Source: Jannaschia sp. M317 (GTDB lineage Bacteria > Pseudomonadota > Alphaproteobacteria > Rhodobacterales > Rhodobacteraceae). From it: 64,000 bases of DNA. Position numbers and translations under genes: made by a program. Of this stretch, positions 8,024 through 16,441 are shown piece by piece; position 1 is the first letter of the stretch, and the number at the start of each line of letters is the position of its first letter. Location of the stretch: assembly GCF_025141175.1 (NCBI RefSeq), contig NZ_CP081155.1, positions 1,517,001 to 1,581,000 on the forward strand, given 5' to 3'. The notes below the pieces were generated by a model, which had not been told where the DNA came from, made no database searches, and saw only the letters and a list, made by a program, of their open reading frames with translations.

Positions 8024-8656
8024 ATGAAACGCCTTCTTGCCGCGCTGTGCCTGTTGGCCGCCCCCGTTTTTGCGGATGGGGAGCCAGCGGGCGCGTTCGA
8101 TTACTATGTTCTGTCGCTCAGCTGGTCGCCCACCTGGTGTGCGCTGGACGGCGATGCGCGCCGCTCGCCCCAATGCGAGGAAGGCACGGGATACGGGTTC
8201 GTCCTGCACGGCCTCTGGCCTCAGTTCGAGCGCGGCTGGCCCGCCTATTGCCGCACGTCCCACCGCGAGGCGACGCGCACAGAGACCGGGGCCATGGCCG
8301 ACATCATGGGAACCAGTGGGTCGGCCTGGCATCAATGGAAGAAGCACGGGCGCTGTTCCGGCCTTTCGGCGGGGGACTATTTCGATCTGGCGCGGCTGGC
8401 CTATGACCGCGTGAACCGCCCCGCCGTCCTGCGGGAGCTGGGGCGCGAGGTGACGCTGCCCGCCTCGGTCGTGGAAGAGGCGGTGCTGGAGGAAAACCCG
8501 GCGCTGGAAGCCGATGGCGTAACGGTCACCTGCAAGGCCGGGCGCCTGCAGGAAGTGCGGATCTGCCTGACCCGCGGGTTGGAGCCGCGGCGCTGTGGCG
8601 CGGATGTGATCCGGGATTGCAGCCTGCCCGACGCGTTGCTGTCACCCGTCCGATAG
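8024..8656 (+). CDS. Secreted ribonuclease T2 family protein
   Basis: A 210-residue exported RNase. Residues 1-17 are a signal peptide (MKRLLAALCLLAAPVFA). Catalytic segment CAS I is HGLWPQ (62-67), and CAS II is WHQWKKHG (102-109) with the second catalytic histidine. Cysteines at 39, 51, 76 and later ones fit the disulfides expected of a periplasmic enzyme. Such enzymes cut single-stranded RNA through a 2',3'-cyclic intermediate and are used for RNA scavenging in the periplasm. The 3' end overlaps the convergent EAL gene by 15 bases. Confidence 0.92.
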   Translation: MKRLLAALCLLAAPVFADGEPAGAFDYYVLSLSWSPTWCALDGDARRSPQCEEGTGYGFVLHGLWPQFERGWPAYCRTSHREATRTETGAMADIMGTSGSAWHQWKKHGRCSGLSAGDYFDLARLAYDRVNRPAVLRELGREVTLPASVVEEAVLEENPALEADGVTVTCKAGRLQEVRICLTRGLEPRRCGADVIRDCSLPDALLSPVR

Positions 8657-9973
8657 CGCGGGCTCCCTCTCCAGGCAGCGGGCCCAATCGCTGGCGGGCG
8701 CAGGGCGACCGAAGTGATAGCCTTGGCCGTAGCGAATACCCAGGTCTGAGACGGCGCAGGCCTGGGCCTCTGTCTCGATCCCTTCGGCGATGATTTCGAT
8801 GTTCAGGTCGCGGGCCATGCGCACCAGATTGCGCAGGATCGCTTCGGCCCGGCCATCGCCGCCCAACTCGCAGGTAAAGGCACGGTCGATCTTGAGGAAA
8901 TCCACCGGCGTCTTTTGCAACCGGTCAAGGTTCGACAGGCCGGTCCCGAAGTCATCCAACGCAACCCGCACGCCCTGTGCGCGCAGTTTGTCCACCAGCA
9001 TGGCGGCGCGTTCCGGCTGGGCGATGACGGCGGTTTCGACGATTTCCACGACCAGACGATCAGGCGGCAGCCTGCGCAGCACCTCTTGCAGCCAGAGACA
9101 GCCGGTGCTGCCTGCCCCGTCCAGCACGGTGGCATTGATATTCACCGCCAGGAAGAGAGGGTCCGGCCCATGCACAAAGGGACGCGCCGCATCCTCGGTC
9201 AGGGCAGGGAACAGGTCCTCTGTGTGGTCGGGGATCCGGTCAAGCTGATCCACGAAGGCACCCGGCCCGATGACCGCCCCGTCTTCGCGGGTCCACCGCA
9301 GCAGCGCCTCCAGCCCTGCGACGCGGTTTCGGCGCAGATCCATGATCGGTTGCAGGTAGTAGCACAGAGCCCCCGACGCGATGCCCTTGATGACCTCGTC
9401 CCGCGTCGGGCCCGCAGGCGGCGCGGGGCGGCTGTGGGCCAGTTCCAGACGGTTGCCACCCAAGGATTTGGCCCGCGCGACGGCGGCCCCGGCATGGACC
9501 ATGGCGCGGCCCCGTCCTTCTTCGCGCGTGGTGGCGACCAGCCCGGCCGACAAGGTGCGCGCGACCTGGCCTTGCGCGCCATGGACATAGCTGCGGGACG
9601 CCGTGTCGCGCATCCGCTCCACGACGGCACGTGCAGAGGCGATGTCCTGGTCGGGCAACCAGACAAGAAAGCGGCCGCTGTCCAGGCGCTCCAACCCCAG
9701 GCCGTCGGTCAGGATGCGGCGCAGCACGTCCTCGATCTGATTGAGAAGGCGGTCCCCCGTATCATAGCCGTTCACGCGGTTGAGCCCGGCCAGATCGTCG
9801 ACGTCCAAAAGCGCCAGCGCCCCGTTTCCGGTCTCGGTCAGGGCCAGTCGGGTTGGGGCGACATTTGCAGACGGCGCGTCATCCCTGCGGCGATGGTGCC
9901 ACCAACTGCAAAACAGTGCTCCGCCTGCGGCTGAACCGATCATCAGGGCGGCAAGGGTCGTGGCCGTGATCAT
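8642..9973 (-). CDS. Membrane-anchored EAL phosphodiesterase with degenerate GGDEF domain
   Basis: A 443-residue cyclic-di-GMP protein. One N-terminal helix (about residues 4-24) anchors it. Residues about 45-180 form a GGDEF fold (DVDDLAGLNRVNGYDTGD), but the active-site loop reads LDSGRF instead of GGDEF, so cyclase activity is not expected. Residues about 190-435 are an EAL domain that keeps EALLRW, NIN, EIVET, DDFGTG, KIDRAF, EGIET and GQGYHFGRP, the metal and catalytic positions. It should therefore hydrolyse c-di-GMP. No PAS or other sensor is present. It is monocistronic and convergent with the RNase T2 gene. Confidence 0.9.
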   Translation of the reverse strand: MITATTLAALMIGSAAGGALFCSWWHHRRRDDAPSANVAPTRLALTETGNGALALLDVDDLAGLNRVNGYDTGDRLLNQIEDVLRRILTDGLGLERLDSGRFLVWLPDQDIASARAVVERMRDTASRSYVHGAQGQVARTLSAGLVATTREEGRGRAMVHAGAAVARAKSLGGNRLELAHSRPAPPAGPTRDEVIKGIASGALCYYLQPIMDLRRNRVAGLEALLRWTREDGAVIGPGAFVDQLDRIPDHTEDLFPALTEDAARPFVHGPDPLFLAVNINATVLDGAGSTGCLWLQEVLRRLPPDRLVVEIVETAVIAQPERAAMLVDKLRAQGVRVALDDFGTGLSNLDRLQKTPVDFLKIDRAFTCELGGDGRAEAILRNLVRMARDLNIEIIAEGIETEAQACAVSDLGIRYGQGYHFGRPAPASDWARCLEREPALSDG

Positions 9974-10065
9974 CGGAGTCCTCGATGCTTACGGGGCAGG
10001 GCGTGGCCGGAAACCGGGGACACGTGAAAATGCAATGTGGTGCGCCAACGGGCAAAAAAAAGGAA

Positions 10066-10662
10066 CTAGAAAGGTTTCCGGGATGATAGGGCCGCGCGCA
10101 AGGTGCCGTCATCCAAATAATCGAGTTCGCCACCCACGGGCATTCCCTGGGCCAAGCCGCTGACCGAGACACCGGTGCCCGACAGCTCCTGCGCCACGTA
10201 ATGAGCGGTGGTCTGGCCGTCGACGGTGGCGTTCAGCGCCAGGATCACCTCGCGCACCGCTTCCGCCGCGATACGGTCGCGCAGCTTGGGAATGTGCAGA
10301 TCTTCGGGTCCGACGTCATCCAGCGGGGACAAAGTGCCGCCTAGAACGTGATAGCGGCCCTGAAACACCTGTGCCCGTTCCATCGCCCAAAGATCTGCGA
10401 CGTCCTCGACCACGCAAAGCTGACCGTTGGCGCGTTTGTCCGATTGGCAGAGCGCGCAGATATCGCCCGTGGTAATATTGCCGCAGTTGAGACAGTTTCG
10501 CACGCTGCGGCCGATGTCCGTCAGGGCCTGCGCCAAGGGCAGCAACTGTGTGTCGCGCTTTTTGATCAGGTGCAACACGGCACGCCGGGCCGAGCGTGGC
10601 CCCAGCCCCGGCAGCCGCGCCACCCGCGCGATCAGATCCTCGATGTCGCGCTGGCCGTCCAA
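10066..10662 (-). CDS. recR: Recombination mediator protein RecR
   Basis: A 198-residue RecR, the ring-forming partner of RecF/RecO that loads RecA at gaps. It has the N-terminal helix-hairpin-helix ([13 protein letters not shown]), the four-cysteine zinc finger [16 protein letters not shown] (C57, C60, C69, C72) and a Toprim domain ([12 protein letters not shown]...GGTLSP). Start is a TTG at 10662: the frame closes upstream at a TGA, and alignment of the [14 protein letters not shown] start with other RecR proteins supports it. No ribosome site is visible and the start lies 7 bases after the ebfC stop, so translation is probably coupled. Confidence 0.95.
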   Translation of the reverse strand: MDGQRDIEDLIARVARLPGLGPRSARRAVLHLIKKRDTQLLPLAQALTDIGRSVRNCLNCGNITTGDICALCQSDKRANGQLCVVEDVADLWAMERAQVFQGRYHVLGGTLSPLDDVGPEDLHIPKLRDRIAAEAVREVILALNATVDGQTTAHYVAQELSGTGVSVSGLAQGMPVGGELDYLDDGTLRAALSSRKPF

Positions 10663-10669
10663 TGCGGGA

Positions 10670-11014
10670 TCAGAACGGCAGCTTCATGCCAGGCGGCAGA
10701 CCCAGACCTTCGGCCATCTTCCCCATCTCCTCGCGGGAGCGGTCAGCGGCGCGGGATTGAGCGTCCTTGATGGCAGCAAGGATCAGGTCTTCGACCATTT
10801 CCTTTTCATCGGGCTGAAAAATGGAGGGGTCGATGTCCAACCCGATCAGGTCGCCCTTGGCGGTGGCGGTGGCCTTGACCAGTCCCGCGCCGCTTTCGCC
10901 GGTCACCTGAATGTCGCTCAGGCTGTCCTGCATCTCGCCCATCTTGGCCTGCATTTCTTGGGCCTTCTTCATCATCCCGGCCATGTCGCCGAGGCCACCC
11001 AATCCCTTGAACAT
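10670..11014 (-). CDS. ebfC: YbaB/EbfC nucleoid-associated DNA-binding protein
   Basis: A 114-residue YbaB/EbfC protein that forms dimeric tweezers on DNA. The start [20 protein letters not shown], the central [20 protein letters not shown] and the [11 protein letters not shown] helix are diagnostic. ATG at 11014 was chosen over the ATG three codons upstream because GAAGGA sits at proper distance from it. In most bacteria dnaX-ebfC-recR are contiguous; here dps separates dnaX from ebfC-recR. Likely cotranscribed with recR. Confidence 0.93.
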   Translation of the reverse strand: MFKGLGGLGDMAGMMKKAQEMQAKMGEMQDSLSDIQVTGESGAGLVKATATAKGDLIGLDIDPSIFQPDEKEMVEDLILAAIKDAQSRAADRSREEMGKMAEGLGLPPGMKLPF

Positions 11015-11195
11015 CTCGCCCATCCTTCTGCTTGATCCTGCCTTCGGACCTAGGCGGTGCGGCGGGGGCGGACAAGGGCCGGCGGGCACGCCGGGCCCCG
11101 CAGGCCGGATGGTCGGCGGGGCGCGGGTGCGTCTTTCGGGCAGTCAGATCGATGGAACGATCTGACCAATCCTTTCATGGAAACCGACGCGTGTC

Positions 11196-11675
11196 TCAGG
11201 CAGCAGCATTGGCCCCGATGAACCAGGTGTCCTTTTCGACCAGGCGGCTGACCTCGGTGAACAGGTCAGCGGTGTCTTCGTCGCCGGCATCGCCCGCGTC
11301 GGCGATCGCCGCGCGCAGGGCCTTGCCGTAGGTCTCGAAGCGGTCGACCAGTTCGGCGATATGCGCCTCGATATCGGTCAGTTCCACCGGATAGGGTGCG
11401 AGCGTGGTTTTCTCGGCCACGACCTGCGTGGTCCCGCGTGCGAAACCGCCCATCAGCGCGACCCGTTCGGCCATCATGTCCGTGCCGTCACCCAGCCGGG
11501 CCGACACCTCGTCGAGCAATTCATGCACGCCAATATATCCGCGCCCGCGCAGGTTCCAATGTGCCTGTTTCACGGCCAGCCGCAGGTCGATGCCCTCGGC
11601 CAGACGGGCGTTCAGCAGGTCGCACATCTGCGCCTGGACCTGGGTGTCGATTCCGGTGACGAAACTCTTGGGCAT
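11196..11675 (-). CDS. dps: Dps family ferritin-like DNA protection protein
   Basis: A 159-residue Dps-type miniferritin. Ferroxidase ligands are seen in QAHWNLRG (H39) and HELLDEVSARLGDGTDMMAER (H51, D55 and the D66/E70 region). It assembles into a dodecamer that oxidises iron with peroxide and shields DNA. The ribosome site AAGGAGG lies before the ATG. It sits between dnaX and ebfC-recR, all on the same strand. A long hairpin upstream (11831-11868) and a 180-bp gap downstream suggest it is expressed as its own unit. No OxyR-type site could be recognised by eye. Confidence 0.93.
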   Translation of the reverse strand: MPKSFVTGIDTQVQAQMCDLLNARLAEGIDLRLAVKQAHWNLRGRGYIGVHELLDEVSARLGDGTDMMAERVALMGGFARGTTQVVAEKTTLAPYPVELTDIEAHIAELVDRFETYGKALRAAIADAGDAGDEDTADLFTEVSRLVEKDTWFIGANAAA

Positions 11676-11761
11676 GGGACCCTCCTTGATGTGCTGTTCG
11701 GATCGACAACACCGCAGGAGGTGATTCGGTTTCAGATCTGCCGAGATTTCCGATGGCCGGG

Positions 11762-11779
11762 CCGGGGGACGTCCCCCGG
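11762..11779. repeat. 18-bp perfect palindrome between dnaX and dps
   Basis: CCGGGGGACGTCCCCCGG is a perfect palindrome, followed by ACCCCCGTAGG..AGCGGGGGGG, which could pair again. It lies about 85 bases upstream of the dps start in the dnaX-dps gap. It may be part of a terminator or a dispersed intergenic element; function unknown. Confidence 0.4.
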
Positions 11780-11830
11780 ACCCCCGTAGGCAAGCGGGGG
11801 GGCGGTCGCACGCGTCGAGGTCGGTGCGGG

Positions 11831-11868
11831 CCGCGGAGCGAGGGGCCAGCCCCTCGCGCTCCCCGCGG
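11831..11868 (-). terminator. Long imperfect hairpin downstream of dnaX
   Basis: The arms pair as GGAGCG (11835-11840) with CGCTCC (11857-11862) and AGGGGC (11841-11846) with GCCCCT (11849-11854), closed further by GCGG at 11865. It lies 47-84 bases past the dnaX stop and is followed, in the dnaX direction, by more GC-rich sequence and no T-run. It could end or process the dnaX message before dps. The flank GGTATTTATGGCCAGAGGAAG is of a kind I recall near gene ends in this bacterial group. Confidence 0.4.
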
Positions 11869-11914
11869 TATTTATGGCCAGAGGAAGAGGGGACGGATCC
11901 GCGTCAGCGGGTCG

Positions 11915-13633
11915 TCAGTCTTCGTCGAATGGATCCCATTCGTCTTCGACCTCGGCCAGCGCGTCTTCTGCCGCTTCGGCGGCGATGGCGGCGCGGGTGC
12001 GGACCTCCAGCAGTCTGGCACCGGGAAAGGCCTGCAGAACGGCCTGCGTCATCGGATGGGCGAGGGCCTCGGCCTCTGTCTTTCGGGCCTGCGCGTCGCG
12101 GGTTTCAGCCAGGGTGGGGGCCCCGCCTTCTGTCACCAGCGACACGGCCCAGCGCACGCCTGTCCAGCCCTGCAGCCGTCCGGCCAGTCGGGCGGCGAGG
12201 TCCGGGGCCGCGTCGGGGGTCGGCTCGAACTCGATCCGACCGGGTGAATAGCGGACGAGACGGACACCGGTTTCCACCTCTACCAGCAGTTTGACGTCGC
12301 GGTTGGCGCGGATCAGCTCGACAATCTGCGGGAAGGTCTGGAACCGGGCCAGAGCCTGTTCGTGGTCCATGGCCAGCGCCGTCGCAGCGCCGGAGCGGGC
12401 GACGGGACCACCACCGCCGCCGCCCGATGGCGCGGGGCGCGGGGCGGGTGCGTGCGTGGTGGGCGCGGGCGTGTCGCGCAATTTGCGGATCAGGTCGTCG
12501 GGCGAGGGCAGGTCGGCCACGTGGGTCAGGCGGATCACGGCCATCTCGGCGGCCATCATGGCATTCGGGGCCATCGCGACCTCCTCCAACGCCTTGAGCA
12601 GCATCTGCCACATGCGGGTCAGGGCGCGCATCGGCAGGCCGGTCGCAAAGGCCTGACCACGGGCGCGTTCGTCCGGGCTGACGGTCGGGTCCTCGGCGGC
12701 GTCAGGGGTGATCTGGATGACCGACACCCAATGCGTCACCTCGGCCAGATCGCGCAGCACTGCCATGGGATCGGCCCCGTCGGAATATTGCGCGCCCAGC
12801 TCCAGCAGGGCGGCGGCGGCCTCGCCTTTCATGATCAGCTCGAACAGGTCCATGACCCGGCCCCGGTCGGCCAGCCCCAGCATGGCGCGGACCTGATCGG
12901 CGGTGGTTTCGCCCGCACCGTGGGAAATCGCCTGATCCAGCAGGGACATGGCGTCGCGCACCGACCCCTCGGCGGCGCGCGCGATGAGGCCCAGGGCATC
13001 GCCCGCGATCTCGGCCCCTTCCTTGGCGGCGATCCCTGCGAGGTGGTCGACCATCACCTCCGGCTCGATCCGGCGCAGGTCGAACCGCTGGCAACGGCTG
13101 AGCACGGTGACGGGCACCTTGCGGATCTCGGTCGTGGCGAAGATGAATTTGACGTGGGCGGGCGGTTCTTCCAGCGTCTTGAGCAGCGCGTTGAAGGCGC
13201 TGTTCGAGAGCATGTGCACCTCGTCGATGATGTAGATCTTGTAGCGCGCCGAGGCGGCCCGGTAATGCACGCTGTCGATGATTTCGCGCATGTCGCCGAC
13301 GCCGGTGTTGGACGCGGCGTCCATTTCCAGAACATCCACGTGGCGCCCCTCGGCGATGGCCACGCAGGGCTCGCAGGTGCCGCAGGGGTCGGTGGTGGGG
13401 CCGCCGGTGCCATCGGGGCCTACGCAGTTCAGCCCCTTGGCCACGATCCGCGCCGTCGTCGTCTTGCCGGTGCCGCGAATGCCGGTCAGGATGAAGGCCT
13501 GGGCAATGCGGTCGGCAGCAAAGGCGTTGCGGAGCGTCCGCACCATCGCATCCTGTCCGATCAGGTCGGCGAATGTCGCGGGCCGGTATTTGCGCGCGAG
13601 AACCTGGTAGACGGCGGGGGCGGTGTCGGACAT
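11915..13633 (-). CDS. dnaX: DNA polymerase III subunit gamma/tau
   Basis: A 572-residue clamp-loader ATPase. The Walker A motif is GIRGTGKT (51-58); the zinc module has C70, C84, C87 and C90; Walker B is DEVH (137-140); and the sensor/arginine-finger SRC motif is at 179-181. The middle holds a proline- and glycine-rich linker (PAPTTHAPAPRPAPSGGGGG), and the acidic C-terminus ends EVEDEWDPFDED. No A-rich slippery site was seen that would make a short gamma form. It is divergent from the ankyrin gene and upstream of dps on the same strand. Confidence 0.96.
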   Translation of the reverse strand: MSDTAPAVYQVLARKYRPATFADLIGQDAMVRTLRNAFAADRIAQAFILTGIRGTGKTTTARIVAKGLNCVGPDGTGGPTTDPCGTCEPCVAIAEGRHVDVLEMDAASNTGVGDMREIIDSVHYRAASARYKIYIIDEVHMLSNSAFNALLKTLEEPPAHVKFIFATTEIRKVPVTVLSRCQRFDLRRIEPEVMVDHLAGIAAKEGAEIAGDALGLIARAAEGSVRDAMSLLDQAISHGAGETTADQVRAMLGLADRGRVMDLFELIMKGEAAAALLELGAQYSDGADPMAVLRDLAEVTHWVSVIQITPDAAEDPTVSPDERARGQAFATGLPMRALTRMWQMLLKALEEVAMAPNAMMAAEMAVIRLTHVADLPSPDDLIRKLRDTPAPTTHAPAPRPAPSGGGGGGPVARSGAATALAMDHEQALARFQTFPQIVELIRANRDVKLLVEVETGVRLVRYSPGRIEFEPTPDAAPDLAARLAGRLQGWTGVRWAVSLVTEGGAPTLAETRDAQARKTEAEALAHPMTQAVLQAFPGARLLEVRTRAAIAAEAAEDALAEVEDEWDPFDED

Positions 13634-13852
13634 GGGCGCGGCCTTTCGGGCGGGAACCGGACTGTTCTACCACCTGACCGGGGCGCGTCCACCGGTTGCG
13701 GGCAGGCGGGGCGCGCGCTATCGTTCTGGGGCTGCTCGGGGCAGCTGCCTGATCCGCGGAAAGTCGCAAGACACCCCTTTGGACGACCGGTCAGACCTTC
13801 GGTTTCATCCTGTGCCCCACCAGCGGATCGGGGGCGTTTCGGAGGAAACCCC

Positions 13853-15331
13853 ATGCCCCTTACCCTTGAGACTTTGCGAAGATCCGCCAAGCGGTTGCGC
13901 GCCGCCTATGAGGCCGGCGACAGTGCCACGATCGCGCGTGTCACCGCCGTCGACCCGCGCCCGGGGCAGCCGCTGCGTCATGCCGATTTCCTGCATATCG
14001 TCGCCCGAGAGGCGGGGTTTTCCAGCTGGCCCGCCGCCAAGTTCGCCGAAGAAAGCATCGGCATGGACCGCGCCCAAAAGCGGCACCGGCTGCGGCAGGC
14101 CGTCTATTTCGGACAGCACTGGATCGTGGAACGCCTGCTGGCCGAGGACCTGGCCCCCTCGGAGGATTTTGCCCTGGCGATCGTGCTTTATGATCGCGAA
14201 GCAGTGATGCGGCGGTTGGCGGACGATCCTGGGGCCGCGGTGCGGATGCTGGGGCCGCGTCGTCCCATTCTGCACCTGGCCTTTTCGCGGCACTTTCAGG
14301 CCGCGCCAGAAAAGCGGGCGGACATGTTGGCGATTGCCGCAGCCCTGCGCGCGCAGGGGGCCGATGTGAACGATGCCTGGGACAAGGCACCGGGACAGCG
14401 ATTGTCCGCGTTGTACGCGACAATCGGACACGCGCGGAACCTGCCGCTGGCGGAATGGTTGCTGACACAGGGTGCCGATCCGAACGATGGCGAGTCGCTC
14501 TATCATGCCTGCGAGATGGGGCATGCCGAGGGGGTGCGCCTGCTGCTGGCCAATGGGGCGGATCCTGCGGGGACGAACGCAGTGCTGCGGGCGTTGGATT
14601 TCAACGCTCATGACATGGTTGCGGCTCTGCTGGCGGCAGGCGCATCCTTGGCGGAGCCGGGGCGCAGTCCCGCGTTGCACCACGCCGCACGCCGGGGCTG
14701 TGACGGGCGGATGGCCGAGATGCTGATGCAGGCAGGGGCCGAGCCCGCGCAGTTGCATGAGGGTGTGTCGGCCCATGCCTACGCGCGGGTTTACGGGGCC
14801 AGGGCGGTTGCGGACGCGATCGAGGTGCGGGCGACGGTCCCCGCCCTGACCGAGGCAGAGGCGCTGATGGCGGGGGCCGCAGAGGGGGCCGTGCCATCGG
14901 GGCGGTTTCTAGACCCGGGCAAGTTGCCGCCCGGCCTGCGCAACATCATCCGTGATATTGCGCATCTGCCCGACAGCGCCGGGCACATCACCCGCCTGGC
15001 CGGGGTGGGGGTCGAATACGACCGACCGGACGGGATGGGGGTGACGGCGGTGCAGGTTGCGGGATGGGCCGGGCAGGCGGCCCCGTTGGCGGCCCTGCTG
15101 GCGTTGAAGCCGGATCTGGGTCGAGTAAATGCCCATGGCGGCACCTTGCTGGGGGCGATCCTGCATGGCGCGCAGGAAGGCGAGACCGGCGACCATCTGG
15201 CCTGCGCCGAGCTGGCCCTGCGTGCAGGCGTGGCGCTGCCCCGCTGGGCGCTGGAGGGGGCCGGGGACGCGGAGCTGACGGCCTTTCTGCGCGCTTGGGC
15301 GGTGGCCCATCCGGGGCAGGTCGTGGACTAG
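13853..15331 (+). CDS. Ankyrin-repeat protein
   Basis: A 492-residue soluble protein with no signal peptide. Several ankyrin-like units are seen, for example GQRLSALYATIGHARNLPLA..LLTQGADPND, SLYHACEMGHAEGVRLLLANGADP and SPALHHAARRGCDGRMAEMLMQAGAEP (about residues 180-300). The N-terminal part (LRRSAKRLRAAYEAGDSATI, HADFLHIVAREAGFSSWPAAK) resembles the leader of a family of bacterial ankyrin proteins. The start has GGAGGAA directly upstream, so the long open frame that reaches back to 12362 is not coding. Partner unknown; probably a protein-protein interaction factor in the cytoplasm. Confidence 0.85.
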   Translation: MPLTLETLRRSAKRLRAAYEAGDSATIARVTAVDPRPGQPLRHADFLHIVAREAGFSSWPAAKFAEESIGMDRAQKRHRLRQAVYFGQHWIVERLLAEDLAPSEDFALAIVLYDREAVMRRLADDPGAAVRMLGPRRPILHLAFSRHFQAAPEKRADMLAIAAALRAQGADVNDAWDKAPGQRLSALYATIGHARNLPLAEWLLTQGADPNDGESLYHACEMGHAEGVRLLLANGADPAGTNAVLRALDFNAHDMVAALLAAGASLAEPGRSPALHHAARRGCDGRMAEMLMQAGAEPAQLHEGVSAHAYARVYGARAVADAIEVRATVPALTEAEALMAGAAEGAVPSGRFLDPGKLPPGLRNIIRDIAHLPDSAGHITRLAGVGVEYDRPDGMGVTAVQVAGWAGQAAPLAALLALKPDLGRVNAHGGTLLGAILHGAQEGETGDHLACAELALRAGVALPRWALEGAGDAELTAFLRAWAVAHPGQVVD

Positions 15332-15341
15332 CCGGCGTTGC

Positions 15342-15944
15342 CTAGACCGGGGCCTCCGGGGGCACCCGGTCACCGATGCGTTCGCGGAAATGACGACGAC
15401 AGAGCGAAATGTAGCGGTCGTTGCCGCCGACTTCGACCTGGGCGCCTTCGGTCAGGGCGCGGCCCTCGGCGTCGACGCGGATCACCATGGTCGCCTTGCG
15501 CCCGCAGTGGCAAATCGTGCGCACCTCGCGCATTTCGTCGGCCAGCGCCAGCAGCGCGGCGGATCCGGGGAAGAGCTCTCCGCGGAAATCGACCCGCAGG
15601 CCGTAGGCCATGATCGGAACGTCCAGATCGTCGACCACGCGCGCCAGCTGCCAGACCTGGTCGCGCGACAGCCACTGCGCCTCGTCGATCAGCACGCAGG
15701 CGCAGGGGCCCGCGTCCAGCCGGGCGGAGATCAACGCCATGAGGTCGGTATCGCCCGAATAGGTATCGGCCTCGGCGGCGATGCCGATACGACTTGCGAT
15801 CTGCCCCTTGCCGGCCCGGTCGTCGAAATTCGCGGTCAGCAGATAGGTCTGCATCCCGCGCTCGTTGTAGTTGTAGGACGCCTGCAGGAGCAGCGTGCTC
15901 TTGCCTGCGTTCATCGTGGAGTAGTGAAAGTAGAGCTTGGCCAT
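15342..15944 (-). CDS. tdk: Thymidine kinase
   Basis: A 200-residue type II thymidine kinase that phosphorylates salvaged thymidine to dTMP. The P-loop MNAGKST is at residues 11-17 (as in E. coli), the DEAQWLS segment holds the Walker B acid, and the zinc-binding lasso region shows CHCGRKA and LCRRHF. The ATG at 15944 starts MAKLYFHYS, the expected N-terminus, so upstream in-frame codons are excluded. It is convergent with the ankyrin gene, leaving 10 bases between stops. Confidence 0.93.
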   Translation of the reverse strand: MAKLYFHYSTMNAGKSTLLLQASYNYNERGMQTYLLTANFDDRAGKGQIASRIGIAAEADTYSGDTDLMALISARLDAGPCACVLIDEAQWLSRDQVWQLARVVDDLDVPIMAYGLRVDFRGELFPGSAALLALADEMREVRTICHCGRKATMVIRVDAEGRALTEGAQVEVGGNDRYISLCRRHFRERIGDRVPPEAPV

Positions 15945-16060
15945 GCCCCGGTCGTGGCGCCCTGCGCCAAGAAAGGGAAGCCCCTGGTGCGGCCCTGCGA
16001 CAGGAGACGACGTTTCCCAGACGGTTCGGCTTTGATACGGTGCCCCGGAGGGAGATCCAG

Positions 16061-16441
16061 ATGACGGCGGATATCGCCACAGTTTTGAAACGACGCACCG
16101 AAGCTCTGGTGAAATCACTGGGGGTGGAGCGGTCCTGCGCCATCATCGGCAAGTCCAAGGCCACGATCGGGCGCTATTACTCGCTCGATGAGGAACACGC
16201 GGACCGTTTCATGCCGATCGACGCCGTCGCCCTGCTGGAGGCAGAGGCCGGGCTGCCCTTGGTGACCGACGCGCTGATCGCCCATGCCCTGGGCCCCGAG
16301 GTCGCTGATCTGTCCGACCTGTCGGAGGGGGTGGCCCGACTGATGAGCGGGGATTTGCCTGCGGACCAGGCCCTGGCAGAGGCGCGCATCCTTCAGGCCG
16401 CCCTGACTGCCCATATCCTGCGATTGACGCAGTCGGGTTAG
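16061..16441 (+). CDS. Conserved hypothetical with possible helix-turn-helix
   Basis: A 126-residue helical protein. The segment VERSCAIIGKSKATIGRYYS (about 22-41) has the spacing of a helix-turn-helix, and the rest (LLEAEAGLPLVTDALIAHAL and later) looks like a dimerising helical domain, so a DNA-binding role is plausible but unproven. The strong ribosome site GGAGGGA precedes the ATG, which excludes the longer open frame from 15794. It overlaps the convergent KAS III gene by four bases. I do not recognise the family. Confidence 0.6.
   Translation: MTADIATVLKRRTEALVKSLGVERSCAIIGKSKATIGRYYSLDEEHADRFMPIDAVALLEAEAGLPLVTDALIAHALGPEVADLSDLSEGVARLMSGDLPADQALAEARILQAALTAHILRLTQSG

Noticed and set aside
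10041..10065. A-run after recR as a terminator
   Set aside because: T-run on the reverse strand lacks a hairpin immediately upstream outside the coding region.
11915..13633. Programmed frameshift in dnaX for a short gamma form
   Set aside because: No A-run or slippery heptamer with a following hairpin was found.
12362..13852. Upstream extension of the ankyrin gene's frame
   Set aside because: It runs antisense to dnaX; a strong ribosome site at 13841 marks the true start.
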